DNA of 64,000 bases from CAKXIK01 sp050947015 (GTDB lineage Bacteria > Bacillota > Clostridia > Oscillospirales > Acutalibacteraceae), in NCBI GenBank assembly GCA_050947015.1, contig JBMNVT010000011.1, forward strand, positions 1-64,000. The letters run 5' to 3'. Every line of letters starts with the position of its first letter. Within the stretch, counting starts at the first letter, position 1. Both the position numbers and the translations under genes were made by a program. The notes under the pieces are model-generated. The model searched no databases and was not told the origin of the DNA. It was given only the letters and a program-made list of their open reading frames with translations. This document shows positions 1 to 8,846 of the stretch, one piece after another.

Positions 1-208
1 ATTCATAGCGGATAGGGTGACACCTGCCTTTCGGTTTTGTCTCGTCAACTCAACCTTAGCATATGTCACGCCTATTCGCTACTTTTATTTTCTTCTTTTG
101 TCACTCATCATTGTATCACCTACAAGAAAATTGACCGAATTTAAAATTGGGACTTGCATTTTCCGCGGCGATGTGATAGAATAGTCAAGCACTTGAAAAA
201 GTGCTTAT
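1..208. other. Left-edge intergenic region upstream of tRNA-Arg
   Basis: No supported gene is present. On the minus strand a short frame without stops runs off the left edge (roughly bases 1-75, possible GTG start near 68), but it has no ribosome binding site and I do not recognise its product, so it is not called. The right part carries the tRNA promoter. Confidence 0.4.
154..182 (+). promoter_or_regulatory. Sigma-A promoter of tRNA-Arg
   Basis: TTGCAT (154-159), 17-base spacer, TAGAAT (177-182), ending 26 bases before the mature tRNA. The match and spacing are close to the housekeeping consensus. Confidence 0.75.
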
Positions 209-285
209 GCGCTCGTAGCTCAGCTGGATAGAGTGCTTGACTACGAATCAAGAGGTCGCGGGTTCGAGTCCCTCCGGGCGCGCCA
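209..285 (+). tRNA. tRNA-Arg (anticodon ACG)
   Basis: A full cloverleaf can be folded: acceptor strands GCGCTCG (209-215) and CGGGCGC (275-281) pair with one G-U, the anticodon stem CTTGA/TCAAG encloses the loop CTACGAA with anticodon ACG, and the T arm GCGGG-TTCGAGT-CCCTC is standard. The CCA end is encoded (283-285). ACG, with A34 normally edited to inosine, reads CGU/CGC/CGA arginine codons. Confidence 0.97.
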
Positions 286-323
286 AACCCTCTCCTGCAG
301 CAGCAGGAGAGGGTTTCTTTTTT
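286..323 (+). terminator. Intrinsic terminator after tRNA-Arg
   Basis: A 13-bp perfect stem (286-298 with 303-315) starts directly after the CCA end and is followed by a T-rich run to 323. Confidence 0.9.
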
Positions 324-501
324 GGCCGCAGTCATCAGGCACGGTCAGCCGTCCCATCGATACAGAAAAGGCGGTTGACCGTGTTTTTTGGGGAAAAGTT
401 TTGATTAACATTTTTGCAGATTTAGTCTCCTCCCTTTACACCGTCAGCTTGTATAAGCGCAGGTTTTGTGACAACAATAAACCGCGGGAGGTGATTGAAG
501 C

Positions 502-705
502 ATGGACGAAAAAAAACATCTGCAGATTACAAACAGGGACAGGGTACTCAGAGCCTGGCAGAATTCCACCGAGCTTGTACGTGATTATCAGGGATACACT
601 CATGAAATAACATCCGACAAAAAACTCACGGAAATGTTTGCACAGTTTGCAGAGGACGAAGCCCTGCATGCAGCCAGTCTGCTTGAGGTTTTGCGGGAAA
701 TGTAA
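502..705 (+). CDS. Small ferritin-like helical protein, 67 aa
   Basis: The start is set by a strong ribosome binding site (GGGAGGTG at 486-493) and the gene is closed by a strong terminator. The protein is all-helical by composition, with no signal peptide or membrane segment. The C-terminal part (FAEDEALHAASLLEVL) resembles one helix of the rubrerythrin/ferritin-like fold, with an E-D-E-x-L-H pattern, but a 67-residue protein is too short for a complete four-helix diiron site. It may act as a dimer or may only share the helix pattern. It is monocistronic. The function is unknown. Confidence 0.7.
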   Translation: MDEKKHLQITNRDRVLRAWQNSTELVRDYQGYTHEITSDKKLTEMFAQFAEDEALHAASLLEVLREM

Positions 706-709
706 TTCA

Positions 710-747
710 AAAGGATGGCTGATAAAAATTTCAGCCATCCTTTTTTA
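710..747. terminator. Bidirectional intrinsic terminator
   Basis: The 15-bp stem (710-724 with 730-744) ends in a T run on the plus strand and is preceded by an A-rich stretch, so it can also stop the minus-strand gene whose stop codon lies inside it. Confidence 0.9.
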
Positions 748-1103
748 CATCAGGATTCGGAAATAAGCAAAAAGACCCGCCGGAGCCGACCCGAATAAAT
801 TAAAAATCATATCCATATCGGTATCCCGAAGCCCCTTCTGGCTTTTGGACTCTTTCTTCTTTTTTGTGTCGTGAAGCATTTCCAGCAGCTCAAAGAAAAC
901 CCCCAGCGTGTTCCCCAACAGAAAGATAAACAGTGAACGAAATAAAAGCGAACCGCCGGTCGGAATAAAATCATCTAAAATACAATACAGGAACAATGAA
1001 AAGGAAAATGCACCGAACGCGTGCAGAGGAATAACAACCTTACGGCGGAAAAAACGCACAGTACGAAAACAATCAAAAAGAATACGATAATCCATGCCGG
1101 CAT
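745..1103 (-). CDS. Small membrane protein of DUF2238/YjdF type, apparently frameshifted
   Basis: The conserved part is in the frame 745-1095. It has hydrophobic segments near IPLHAFGAF and RSLFIFLLG and a C-terminal L-G-V-F-F-E...D-T-D-M-D-M-I-F-N-L-F-G pattern that resembles the end of DUF2238 membrane proteins. The ATG at 1095 has no well-placed ribosome binding site. Eight bases upstream, in another frame, an ATG at 1103 has GGAG at ideal spacing and encodes a clear membrane segment (PAWIIVFFLIVFVLCVF). The two frames can be joined at a run of six T (1049-1054, A on the plus strand). I infer a one-base indel or recoding there; a sequencing error is equally possible. The gene lies downstream of the methyltransferase-like gene on the same strand. 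The function is unknown. Confidence 0.55.
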
Positions 1104-1233
1104 TGCTTCTTTCTCCGTTTCCTTCAAGCTGAAATTTGCCTCCGGAAAACCTGCATCCGGCAGACGTCGTATAGTTTTCGCATCATCCTTAAAAAAATAC
1201 CTTTAGAAAAGCATCAAAGACCGCCGCACGCTT

Positions 1234-2262
1234 TCAAACCTTCTCCTCCCCGGCGCTCGCATAGAACTCATCCACCGCCGCAAAAAAGGCGTCAATATTT
1301 TCCCAGGGAGAAAGCGGCGGGATGTCGCACCCGGAAGAAATAATAAAATTCGGATATTTGCAGCAGCCGCGCATCACGCCGAGCGTCGCCGCCCGAACGG
1401 ACTCGGGGGTTCCGTTGCGGAACTCCGCCGCCGGGTCCACATTCCCCATGACAATTACGTCAGACGGAATGTGCGTCATCATCTCCGCCATGGAAATTGC
1501 ATTGCCGAAATGGTACGCCGCCGCACCTGTGGAAAGAATGGAGTCGACGGTTTGAACGGTGCTGCCGCCGCAATTGTGATAAACCACCGCAAAATTCCGG
1601 TTCTGCACCTTTTCCACAATCTTTTTAACATACGGCGCGGAAAACTCGGCCGCAAGTTCCGGGGAAAGCAGACCGGCCAACGGCTCCGCCATCACAACGC
1701 CATTGGCGCCTGCCGCCTGAAAAGCCGCGCAGTATTCCATCAGAAATCCGCAGGCTTTCTCCAACAGAATGTGAACCATTTCCGGTTCCTCGTAGCAGTA
1801 AATCATTGCTTCGGTAACGCCCATCAGCCGCCCGGCCAGTGAAAACGGCCCGATCACTCCTGCAAACACCGGTCGGTCGTTAATCTGTTCGGCCGCCAGC
1901 CAGAGCGCTTCCACACAGATGCCGCTGCGGCCTGCCCCCACCTTTGGCACCGGCAGTGCCTTTGCCGCGTCTTCGTCGGAAACCAGCGCGCCGGTCACCG
2001 TGGGCACCTCATCGTCGGAAAACCGGACAGAAGCACCGAAGCACTCCGCCTCTACCGAAAGATCCATCAGGCTGACCGAAGCCGCCGCCGGCACCCGTCC
2101 GGCAACCATTTGCATTCCTTTCGCCTGCAGCCTGCTGTCGGAAATCAGCTCCCTTACAGAAACTCCCATCAGCTGAACCGCCGGAAAGGACAAAATCGGA
2201 AGAGCTGGCTTCTTTTCGGTCGCCAACAGCTCCCGCAGCCACAAATCCATATCCCGTTTCAT
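1234..2262 (-). CDS. Uroporphyrinogen decarboxylase-family protein of MtaA/CmuA corrinoid methyltransferase type
   Basis: This 342-residue protein has the URO-D TIM barrel. It carries the zinc motif of methylcobamide:coenzyme M methyltransferase-like members: H229-x-C231 (YHNCGG) and a distal C312 (SSGCDIPP). True HemE lacks this triad, so a methyl transfer from a corrinoid protein is more likely than porphyrin synthesis. Clostridia have many such proteins beside corrinoid proteins and MtxB-type methyltransferases, but no such partner is in this window, so the methyl donor and acceptor are unknown. The start follows AAGGAG at 8-base spacing. No signal peptide is seen, so it should be cytoplasmic. 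Confidence 0.85.
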   Translation of the reverse strand: MKRDMDLWLRELLATEKKPALPILSFPAVQLMGVSVRELISDSRLQAKGMQMVAGRVPAAASVSLMDLSVEAECFGASVRFSDDEVPTVTGALVSDEDAAKALPVPKVGAGRSGICVEALWLAAEQINDRPVFAGVIGPFSLAGRLMGVTEAMIYCYEEPEMVHILLEKACGFLMEYCAAFQAAGANGVVMAEPLAGLLSPELAAEFSAPYVKKIVEKVQNRNFAVVYHNCGGSTVQTVDSILSTGAAAYHFGNAISMAEMMTHIPSDVIVMGNVDPAAEFRNGTPESVRAATLGVMRGCCKYPNFIISSGCDIPPLSPWENIDAFFAAVDEFYASAGEEKV

Positions 2263-2438
2263 TTCATCGTCTCCTTTTTCAACCCGCGCCTCCGCTTCCG
2301 GGTCGTTTTTGTGTTGTGCTCATTGTAGCATACCACACTGGAAGTTTTCTTGTACAAACACGTGTTGTTTTGGTAGTATTTCGGCCTACGCCGGACTTTT
2401 TGCTCAAATAAATCCGGAGTGCATCTGGTATTCTGTTT

Positions 2439-2467
2439 TTGATTTTTTCATAAATATGTGGTAAGAT
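2439..2467 (+). promoter_or_regulatory. Sigma-A promoter of the P-loop gene
   Basis: TTGATT (2439-2444), 17-base spacer, TAAGAT (2462-2467), about 70 bases before the start codon at 2538. Confidence 0.6.
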
Positions 2468-2537
2468 AAAATTAAGAAAATGGACCGCTGCAAAGGTCGG
2501 TCGGGGTACACCGCACTCTTTATGGGAGAAATCAAAA

Positions 2538-3203
2538 ATGAAAATTGAGAACAACATCCTCCGGTATTATCTGCAAAATGCATATTTTATCACAGGTACC
2601 GCATACGCGGGCAAGTCTACCATGGTCAAAATGCTTTCCGAAAAACACGATATGATCTTCTGCGGTGAAAATTACCACGGTACGGTTGCCGAAGCCGTCA
2701 GGAATCCAAAGCTGCAGCCGGGTCTCTGCTATTTTGAAACGATGTCCGGTTGGCAGGAATTTTTAAACCGCACTCCGGAGGAATATTTCAAATGGATCTG
2801 CGAAACCTCGCGCGAAGCCGCGGAAATTGAGGTTGCCGAACTGATAAGGCTTTCGGCGACGGGCAAAAAGATTATTGTTGACACAAATATCCCACTCGAA
2901 TTACTTCATGAAATTTCGGACTACCATCATGTTGCGGTTATGCTTTCTCCGCAGTCCATGTCGGTGGAACGGTTCTTTGACCGCAGCGACCCGGAAAAGC
3001 AATTTTTACTCGGCCAGATAGAAAAAGCTGAAAATCCCGAGAAAACAATGCAGAATTTCCGTGCGTGTATGGCCAGATGCAACAGCCTCGAGGAATACAA
3101 TAAATTTGCAGCCGGCGGGTTTTACACCATAGTCCGCGAAGATACACAGGCCGACACAAGGGCTGATGTTCTTCAAAAGTTGGAAAAGCATTTTAGGCTG
3201 TAA
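2538..3203 (+). CDS. P-loop nucleotide-binding (kinase-like) protein, 221 aa
   Basis: A Walker A motif is visible at residues 20-28 (GTAYAGKST), after an N-terminal strand (NAYFITG). A later hydrophobic strand ending in VDTN (KKIIVDTNIP, about residue 115) could serve as Walker B. The size and layout fit small P-loop kinases such as shikimate- or AAA_33-type proteins, but I see no family-specific substrate motif. The start follows GGGAG at 9-base spacing. It is a single gene with its own promoter, followed after about 60 bases by the tetR gene. The substrate is unknown. Confidence 0.75.
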   Translation: MKIENNILRYYLQNAYFITGTAYAGKSTMVKMLSEKHDMIFCGENYHGTVAEAVRNPKLQPGLCYFETMSGWQEFLNRTPEEYFKWICETSREAAEIEVAELIRLSATGKKIIVDTNIPLELLHEISDYHHVAVMLSPQSMSVERFFDRSDPEKQFLLGQIEKAENPEKTMQNFRACMARCNSLEEYNKFAAGGFYTIVREDTQADTRADVLQKLEKHFRL

Positions 3204-3265
3204 TCCGGAGTGAAAAACATTCTCTACGGCAACAAAGCTGTGAAAACCGATTGCGGAGGGACTTT

Positions 3266-3853
3266 ATGGCTCAGTTCACCAAGCGCGCGATTATGGAAAC
3301 TTTTATCAAACTGCTCGGCGAGCATCCACTGGACAAGATTACGGTAAAGGATATTGTGGAGGAGTGCGGCGTTAACCGCAACACCTTCTACTATTATTTT
3401 CAGGATATTTATGATCTGCTCGACCAGCTGTTTCAGGCAGAACTCAAGCGGATGCTGGACGAGCACCGCGATTTCTCCACCTGGCATGAGGCCTTTCTGG
3501 AATCGGCTCAGTTTGTATTCGAAAACAAAACCGCCGTGCGTCATCTGTACACCTCGCTGAACCGCGAACAGCTGGAACGATACCTTTACGGGATTGCCGA
3601 CCGCGTGATGCTCAATTTTGTGCAAAAGGACGCCGAGGGACTGAACCCCACGGCGGAGGATTTACAGTTTGTGGTAGATTTTTACAAGTACGCCGTTGTC
3701 GGCATGATCCTGGAGTGGATCCGCTCGGGAATGGAATCCGACTTTGCGGAACGGATCAACCGGCTGGAAACACTGTTTCACGGCAGTATCCGGCAAGCGC
3801 TGGAACGCAGCGGACGGCACACAGATTGTGAAAAATCAGACAAACGGACGTAA
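3266..3853 (+). CDS. TetR/AcrR-family transcriptional regulator
   Basis: The N-terminal 50 residues form a typical TetR helix-turn-helix: a first helix (TKRAIMETFIKLL), then KITVKDIVEECGVNRNTFYYYF, with the family's F-Y-Y-Y-F recognition-helix ending. The C-terminal part resembles the TetR_C_8 (DhaS-like) ligand domain found in Firmicutes. I chose the ATG at 3266 because GGAGGG lies 5 bases upstream; the earlier in-frame TTG overlaps this site. It precedes and probably represses the MMPL transporter and its secreted partner, a common arrangement. A perfect palindrome just downstream may be both its terminator and a binding site. Confidence 0.93.
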   Translation: MAQFTKRAIMETFIKLLGEHPLDKITVKDIVEECGVNRNTFYYYFQDIYDLLDQLFQAELKRMLDEHRDFSTWHEAFLESAQFVFENKTAVRHLYTSLNREQLERYLYGIADRVMLNFVQKDAEGLNPTAEDLQFVVDFYKYAVVGMILEWIRSGMESDFAERINRLETLFHGSIRQALERSGRHTDCEKSDKRT

Positions 3854-3877
3854 ATGCCCGAAAACCGGTCAATTTTT

Positions 3878-3913
3878 GCGCAGTGTTCAAAATTTGAACA
3901 CTGCGCTTTTTTT
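3878..3913 (+). terminator. Terminator formed by a perfect 14-bp palindrome; possible TetR operator
   Basis: The arms 3878-3891 and 3893-3906 are perfectly complementary around one base and are followed by seven T. This is a classic intrinsic terminator for tetR. As DNA it is also a near-perfect inverted repeat with core GTTCAAAATTTGAAC, lying between tetR and the transporter, so it could bind the TetR dimer. The two roles cannot be separated from sequence. Confidence 0.75.
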
Positions 3914-4159
3914 GTTGGTAGCAGCAGGAAGCTTCTTTACCTATAATAAAAAGCAAATTCTTAAAAAGGGTGTCTTGCGCATGGCGGTATGCTTCACCGC
4001 CGAAGCCGCCGGAGAGGCAGTCGGGTAACCTCTGCAGCCGGATTGCAGGCGCGGCTCCGGACAAGGCACAGCAGGTTTGGCGGCCTGAAACGCCTTCACA
4101 CCGGTTGATTTGGTAAAACCCGCACCGGCCGTTTTCATAGGAAAGGATGATAGCTTATT
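3914..4159 (+). other. Leader region of the MMPL operon
   Basis: About 245 bases without a convincing gene. A TATAAT-like box is present near 3950 (CTATAATAA) with only a poor -35 match 17 bases upstream. The rest is GC-rich, and I recognise no known riboswitch. Confidence 0.35.
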
Positions 4160-6268
4160 ATGATTCGCTTCGGCAAATGGGTGGTCAAACACCGGATTCC
4201 GATTCTGGCTCTGGGCGTACTGCTCCTGCTGCCTTCGGTGTTCGGCATGGCGAACACCCGCATTAACTACGACGTGCTTGACTATCTTCCCGAAAACATC
4301 GACACCGTACAGGGGCAGAACATTCTGCTGGATGAATTTGGGAAGGGCGGCTTTTCTCTCGTTATGGTGGAAGGAATGAGTGAAAAGGACATCGTTGCGC
4401 TGGAGAAAAAAATTGAACAGGTCGACCATGTTTCCACCGTACTCTGGTACGATGACCTCGCCGATATCTCCATTCCGATGGAGCTGCTGCCGCAAAAATA
4501 TTACGACGCGTTCAACAGTGGCGACACCACCATGATGGCCGTCTTTTTCGACACCGCCACCTCCGCCGACGAAACGATGGAGGCTGTCCGCCAAATTCGC
4601 GCCATTGCCGGAAAACAGTGCTTTGTTTCCGGAATGTCCGCCATGGTCACCGACCTGAAGGCACTTTGTGAACAGGAAGAACCCATTTACGTCATGATTG
4701 CCGTGGCGCTTGCAACGGCGGCAATGATGGTTTTTATGGACTCCTGGATCATTCCGCTGGTGTTTCTGCTCAACATCGGCATGTCCATTCTGTGGAATAT
4801 GGGCAGCAACTATTTTCTGGGCGAAATTTCTTACATCACCAAGGCGCTTGCCGCAGTGCTTCAGCTTGCCGTAACTATGGACTATTCCATTTTTCTGTGG
4901 CACAGTTACAACGAGCAGAAGGTACGTTTTGCAAATGACCGGGAACGCGCCATGGCACATGCCATTTCCAACACGATCACTTCGGTGGTCGGCTCTTCGA
5001 TTACAACGGTAGCCGGGTTTATTGCGCTGTGCTTTATGAGCTTTACGCTCGGCAGAGACCTTGGGATCGTGATGGCAAAGGGCGTGCTGCTGGGGGTCGT
5101 CGGCTGTGTCACCACTCTGCCCGCTATGATTCTGTTGCTTGACCGTCTGCTGGAAAAAACGCGGCATCGCACTCTGTTGCCAAAAATGGACCGCCTGGCC
5201 TCCGGCGTTACACACCGCAGCTGGATTTTCCTGATTGTGTTTGCCGTTTTGCTGGCTCCTGCCGTTTATGGCTACTCCCACACCGGCGTTTATTACGACC
5301 TTGGCGATTCTCTGCCGAAGGACATGGAATATGTCATTGCGAACACCAAACTGCAGAACGACTTTGACATGGCCTCCACACACATGATTCTAACGGATGC
5401 CGGTCTGTCCTCCAAAGATGCGCAGCGCATGCTGGACGAAATCGACCAGGTAGACGGCGTAAAATTTTCTGTCGGTCTCAATTCGCTGCTTGGCTCCGGG
5501 GTTCCGGAGGAGATTCTGCCGGATTCCCTCAAAAACGTGCTTAAGAGCGGCGGTTATCAGTTGATGCTGGTCAGTTCCAAATACAAGGTTGCCAGCGACG
5601 AGGTGAACGCGCAGGTAGACGCCATCAACACTATACTGAAAAGGTATGACCCCAACGGCATGCTGATTGGTGAAGCGCCCTGCACAAAGGATCTGATCAC
5701 CATTACCGACCACGACTTTGCCGTGGTCAACGCCATTTCAATTGTGGCCATATTCATAATTATTGCCGTGGTGTTCAAGTCAATTACACTGCCGGTCGTT
5801 CTGGTCGCAGTCATTGAGCTGGCAATTTTCATTAACCTCGGCATCCCGTTTTACACCGGCACAACACTGCCGTTTATCGCGCCGATCTGCATCAGCACCA
5901 TTCAGCTGGGAGCCACCGTCGATTATGCAATCCTGATGACCACGCGTTACCGCAAGGAACGCTCGCTTGGCAGCGACAAACGCTCCGCCGTCACCACCGC
6001 GCTTTCGGCCTCAATTCCATCCATCGTCGTCAGCGCAATGGGCTTCTTTGCCGCCACGTTCGGCGTCGGCATTTACTCCAACATCGACATCATCAGCTCC
6101 ATCTGCATGCTTATGGCGCGCGGTGCCCTGATCAGCATGCTCTGCGTCATCTTTATCCTGCCGGCAATGTTCATGCTGCTGGATCCGGTCATCTGCGCAA
6201 CGAGCATCGGATTCCGGTCGCGCAAAAAATCTCCGCCTGCCTCTTCGGCAGGCGCCGACGCAAACTGA
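4160..6268 (+). CDS. MMPL-family (RND superfamily) transporter
   Basis: The 702-residue protein has the two-fold repeat of MMPL/YdfJ transporters. Each half starts with one membrane helix (residues about 12-30 and 350-370), followed by an extracytoplasmic domain of about 130 residues and five further helices. The charged residues expected inside the membrane are seen in TMDYSIFLWHSYNE and in the matching GATVDYAILMTTRYR segment, the proton-relay D-Y pairs of this family. Such proteins export lipids or hydrophobic drugs using the proton gradient. The gene lies between a TetR regulator and a secreted heptad-repeat protein whose start is 30 bases downstream, so the two are probably co-transcribed. 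The substrate is unknown. Confidence 0.92.
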   Translation: MIRFGKWVVKHRIPILALGVLLLLPSVFGMANTRINYDVLDYLPENIDTVQGQNILLDEFGKGGFSLVMVEGMSEKDIVALEKKIEQVDHVSTVLWYDDLADISIPMELLPQKYYDAFNSGDTTMMAVFFDTATSADETMEAVRQIRAIAGKQCFVSGMSAMVTDLKALCEQEEPIYVMIAVALATAAMMVFMDSWIIPLVFLLNIGMSILWNMGSNYFLGEISYITKALAAVLQLAVTMDYSIFLWHSYNEQKVRFANDRERAMAHAISNTITSVVGSSITTVAGFIALCFMSFTLGRDLGIVMAKGVLLGVVGCVTTLPAMILLLDRLLEKTRHRTLLPKMDRLASGVTHRSWIFLIVFAVLLAPAVYGYSHTGVYYDLGDSLPKDMEYVIANTKLQNDFDMASTHMILTDAGLSSKDAQRMLDEIDQVDGVKFSVGLNSLLGSGVPEEILPDSLKNVLKSGGYQLMLVSSKYKVASDEVNAQVDAINTILKRYDPNGMLIGEAPCTKDLITITDHDFAVVNAISIVAIFIIIAVVFKSITLPVVLVAVIELAIFINLGIPFYTGTTLPFIAPICISTIQLGATVDYAILMTTRYRKERSLGSDKRSAVTTALSASIPSIVVSAMGFFAATFGVGIYSNIDIISSICMLMARGALISMLCVIFILPAMFMLLDPVICATSIGFRSRKKSPPASSAGADAN

Positions 6269-6297
6269 TACGAAATGAATCTGAAAGGATGATTTTT

Positions 6298-8619
6298 ATG
6301 AAAGGCAAGAAATGGATTTCCGCGGTGGCAATCACCTGCAGCATCCTGCTGGCGGGCAGCGGCATCGGGGCAACCGTTTTTGCTCAGAATTCTGACGGCT
6401 CCGCCCTGGCCGTATCCGCCGCATCCAAGGAGACCGTGCAGACCGGCGAAAAGAACAGCAAGGAAGAAACCGTTTATGCTCTTGCCGGGGCAGATGGCTC
6501 CGTCAGTCGGGTTCTGGTAAGCGACTGGCTCAAAAACCCGGAAGGTCTCCAGAGCCTTGAGGATTTTTCGGAGTTGAGCAGCATAACGAATCTGAAGGGC
6601 GACGAAACCTTTTCCGAAAACGACGGCAAGCTGGTCTGGGCTGCCGAAGGAAACGACATCTACTACCGCGGAGACATAGAAAAAAAGCTGCCAGTCACCT
6701 TTTCCGTTAAATACACGCTGAACGGCGAACCCGTTTCCTCCGATGAGCTGGCAGGAAAAAGCGGCCGTGTCACGATGACGTTCGAATATCAGAACAACGA
6801 AACGAAAACCGTTACGATCGACGGCAAAAAAATGAGCGTCAAGGTACCGTTCGTCGTATTGACCGGCCTGATGCTCGACGGGGAAAAATTCAGCAATATC
6901 TCCGTTTCCAACGGAAAGGTGGTCAATGACGGCAGCCGCAGCATCGTAATGGGCTTCGCCCTGCCCGGTCTGCAGGAAAGCCTTGAAATCCCCGCCGGGG
7001 AACTTGAAATTCCGGAATCCGTTACTGTGTCTGCCGATGTGACGGGTTTTGAGTTGGACACCTCGCTTACTCTTGTGACAAACGATCTCTTCAACAAGCT
7101 CGATCTGGACGACGCTTCTTTGCTTGACGATGCGGACGGAAAAATCAGTGCCCTTACCGACGGATTGACCCGCCTGACCGACGGCTCTTCCTCGCTTTAC
7201 AGCGGGCTTGACACCCTTCTGACCAAATCCAACGAGCTGATCAGCGGCATCAAAGCGCTTTATACCGGCGCGCAGCGGCTTGTTGCCGGCGCACAAAAGC
7301 TGAGCACCGGCGCCGCAAAGCTGAACACCGGCGCGCAGCAGCTAAACGGGGGCGCCGCCGCGCTCAGCGCTGGCGCAAGCGACCTTGCCGCAGGAGCACA
7401 AAAACTTTCCGCCGGTGTAGACGCGCTTTCCGCCGGGCTTGCCGAGTTGGTTGCAAACAATGCAAACCTGACCGCCGGCGCCGACCAAGTGTTTACCGCC
7501 ATGCTTAACACTGCCAGCACACAGCTTAGGGCCTCCGGAATCGACGTCACACTGACAAAATCCGGATATGAAACGCAGCTTGACGGCATCGTGGCCACTC
7601 AAATAAAAAATGTGGAAACACAGTTGAAAAGCATCGGTTTACTGCCCTCTTCCGCGGTGTTGACCGCAAAAAATTACAAAACCGTTCTTGCCGGTGTACA
7701 GGACCAGATTGGCGCAATTCCCGATTTCACTCCGCAGACGTATGACACCGCACGTCAGGCAGTGATTCTGACGGCAGCGCTGGGGCGGTTGAAAGCAGCC
7801 GGCCAATGCCCCTCCGTCAATTACATGACCGCCGAAGAGTACTATGCCGCTGTAAAAGCCGGTCATGTGGAAAGTTCCGTTTCCGCCGCCGTAACCAATG
7901 CAGTGCAGCAGATTGCTGCCGCTTATGCCTCCGGCGACCCGGCCACAACCTCCGCCATTAACGGCGGAATTCAGCAGGTGCTGAAGAGCAGCGTGCGGGA
8001 AGCGATCGACGGTTTGAGCCAGCTGATTTCCTCGGTGACAGGCCTGAAAACACAACTGAACAGTTACCGCGATGATTTTCAGCAGGGGTTAAAAAATTAC
8101 ACCGACGCTGCTTCCGCCATTGCCGGCAAGGTAACGACCGAACTTCAGCCTGGCGCAAGCAATCTGAACAGCGGCATGCAGACACTGCAGGCCAACGTGC
8201 CGGAGCTGCTGAGCGGAGTTTCTGCACTCTGTGCCGGTGCCAAGGAGCTGAACGGCGGCAGTGCGGAACTGAGCAACGGCATGCAGCAGCTATTTGCCGG
8301 GATCAGCGAGCTGAAAACCCAAAGCAGCGAGCTGCCCAACGGCGTTTCTCTGCTGAAGAATGGCGCAATGCAACTTTCCGACGGAATGAAAACGCTTAGC
8401 GGAGAAGACGGCATCGGCAAACTGATTGATCTTTACAGCAACGGGATCCGCGGTTTGACCGACCATCTGCGCGCCCTGAAGGAAGCCTCGGCCCAGTACA
8501 CAAGCTTCGCCGGTTCGGCGGAAAAAAACCCATGTTCCGTCAAATTCATTTATCGCACCGATTCAATCTCCATTCCGGAAGGCAACGGCGAATTATCCTC
8601 TTCCTCAGGCTCTAAATAA
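6298..8619 (+). CDS. Secreted YhgE/Pip-like heptad-repeat protein, partner of the MMPL transporter
   Basis: Start at 6298 (GAAAGGA at 8-base spacing) gives 773 residues with a clear signal peptide (MKGKKWIS... cleavage near TVFA-QN). Residues about 315-385 and 615-700 are built of seven-residue units of the type G-A-x-x-L-x-x, as in YhgE/Pip proteins, predicting long coiled coils. Unlike YhgE, I see no C-terminal block of membrane helices, so this protein appears secreted or wall-associated rather than integral. Its position just after the MMPL gene suggests that it extends or caps the transporter outside the membrane. No cargo or enzyme motif is visible. A terminator follows at 8689. Confidence 0.8.
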   Translation: MKGKKWISAVAITCSILLAGSGIGATVFAQNSDGSALAVSAASKETVQTGEKNSKEETVYALAGADGSVSRVLVSDWLKNPEGLQSLEDFSELSSITNLKGDETFSENDGKLVWAAEGNDIYYRGDIEKKLPVTFSVKYTLNGEPVSSDELAGKSGRVTMTFEYQNNETKTVTIDGKKMSVKVPFVVLTGLMLDGEKFSNISVSNGKVVNDGSRSIVMGFALPGLQESLEIPAGELEIPESVTVSADVTGFELDTSLTLVTNDLFNKLDLDDASLLDDADGKISALTDGLTRLTDGSSSLYSGLDTLLTKSNELISGIKALYTGAQRLVAGAQKLSTGAAKLNTGAQQLNGGAAALSAGASDLAAGAQKLSAGVDALSAGLAELVANNANLTAGADQVFTAMLNTASTQLRASGIDVTLTKSGYETQLDGIVATQIKNVETQLKSIGLLPSSAVLTAKNYKTVLAGVQDQIGAIPDFTPQTYDTARQAVILTAALGRLKAAGQCPSVNYMTAEEYYAAVKAGHVESSVSAAVTNAVQQIAAAYASGDPATTSAINGGIQQVLKSSVREAIDGLSQLISSVTGLKTQLNSYRDDFQQGLKNYTDAASAIAGKVTTELQPGASNLNSGMQTLQANVPELLSGVSALCAGAKELNGGSAELSNGMQQLFAGISELKTQSSELPNGVSLLKNGAMQLSDGMKTLSGEDGIGKLIDLYSNGIRGLTDHLRALKEASAQYTSFAGSAEKNPCSVKFIYRTDSISIPEGNGELSSSSGSK

Positions 8620-8688
8620 AAACTCCCATAATCCTGCGACAAAAAAATTGCAATACTTTTAACAGGGGATATTGCAATTTGTGATGAA

Positions 8689-8724
8689 AAGAAGCCCCGT
8701 ATTGGTTTACGGAGCTTCTTTTTT
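8689..8724 (+). terminator. Intrinsic terminator of the MMPL operon
   Basis: The stem 8689-8701 with 8708-8720 has one mismatch and is followed by T residues. Confidence 0.8.
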
Positions 8725-8846
8725 GCTAATTTTTAAATTGGCCCTGCGACGACGCTGCCGGTTGTCTGAGTTTTTCGGCAGTGCTGAAACCCTGTTTTTG
8801 CTTTCATTCGTCAGCCGCTGCAGGGTCGGTCAAATTACGGTTTCCG

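Noticed and set aside
141..335. Minus-strand 64-residue frame over the tRNA
   Set aside because: It is the well-known antisense translation of a tRNA gene (GGTRTRDLLIRSQALYP pattern) and is not a protein.
3914..4159. Riboswitch in the MMPL leader
   Set aside because: I could not match any known aptamer core, and the region lacks a terminator or sequestering hairpin next to the start codon.
3941..5383. Long minus-strand frame of 480 residues opposite the MMPL gene
   Set aside because: It is a His/Asn/Gln-rich shadow of a real membrane protein gene with no conserved motif or ribosome binding site.
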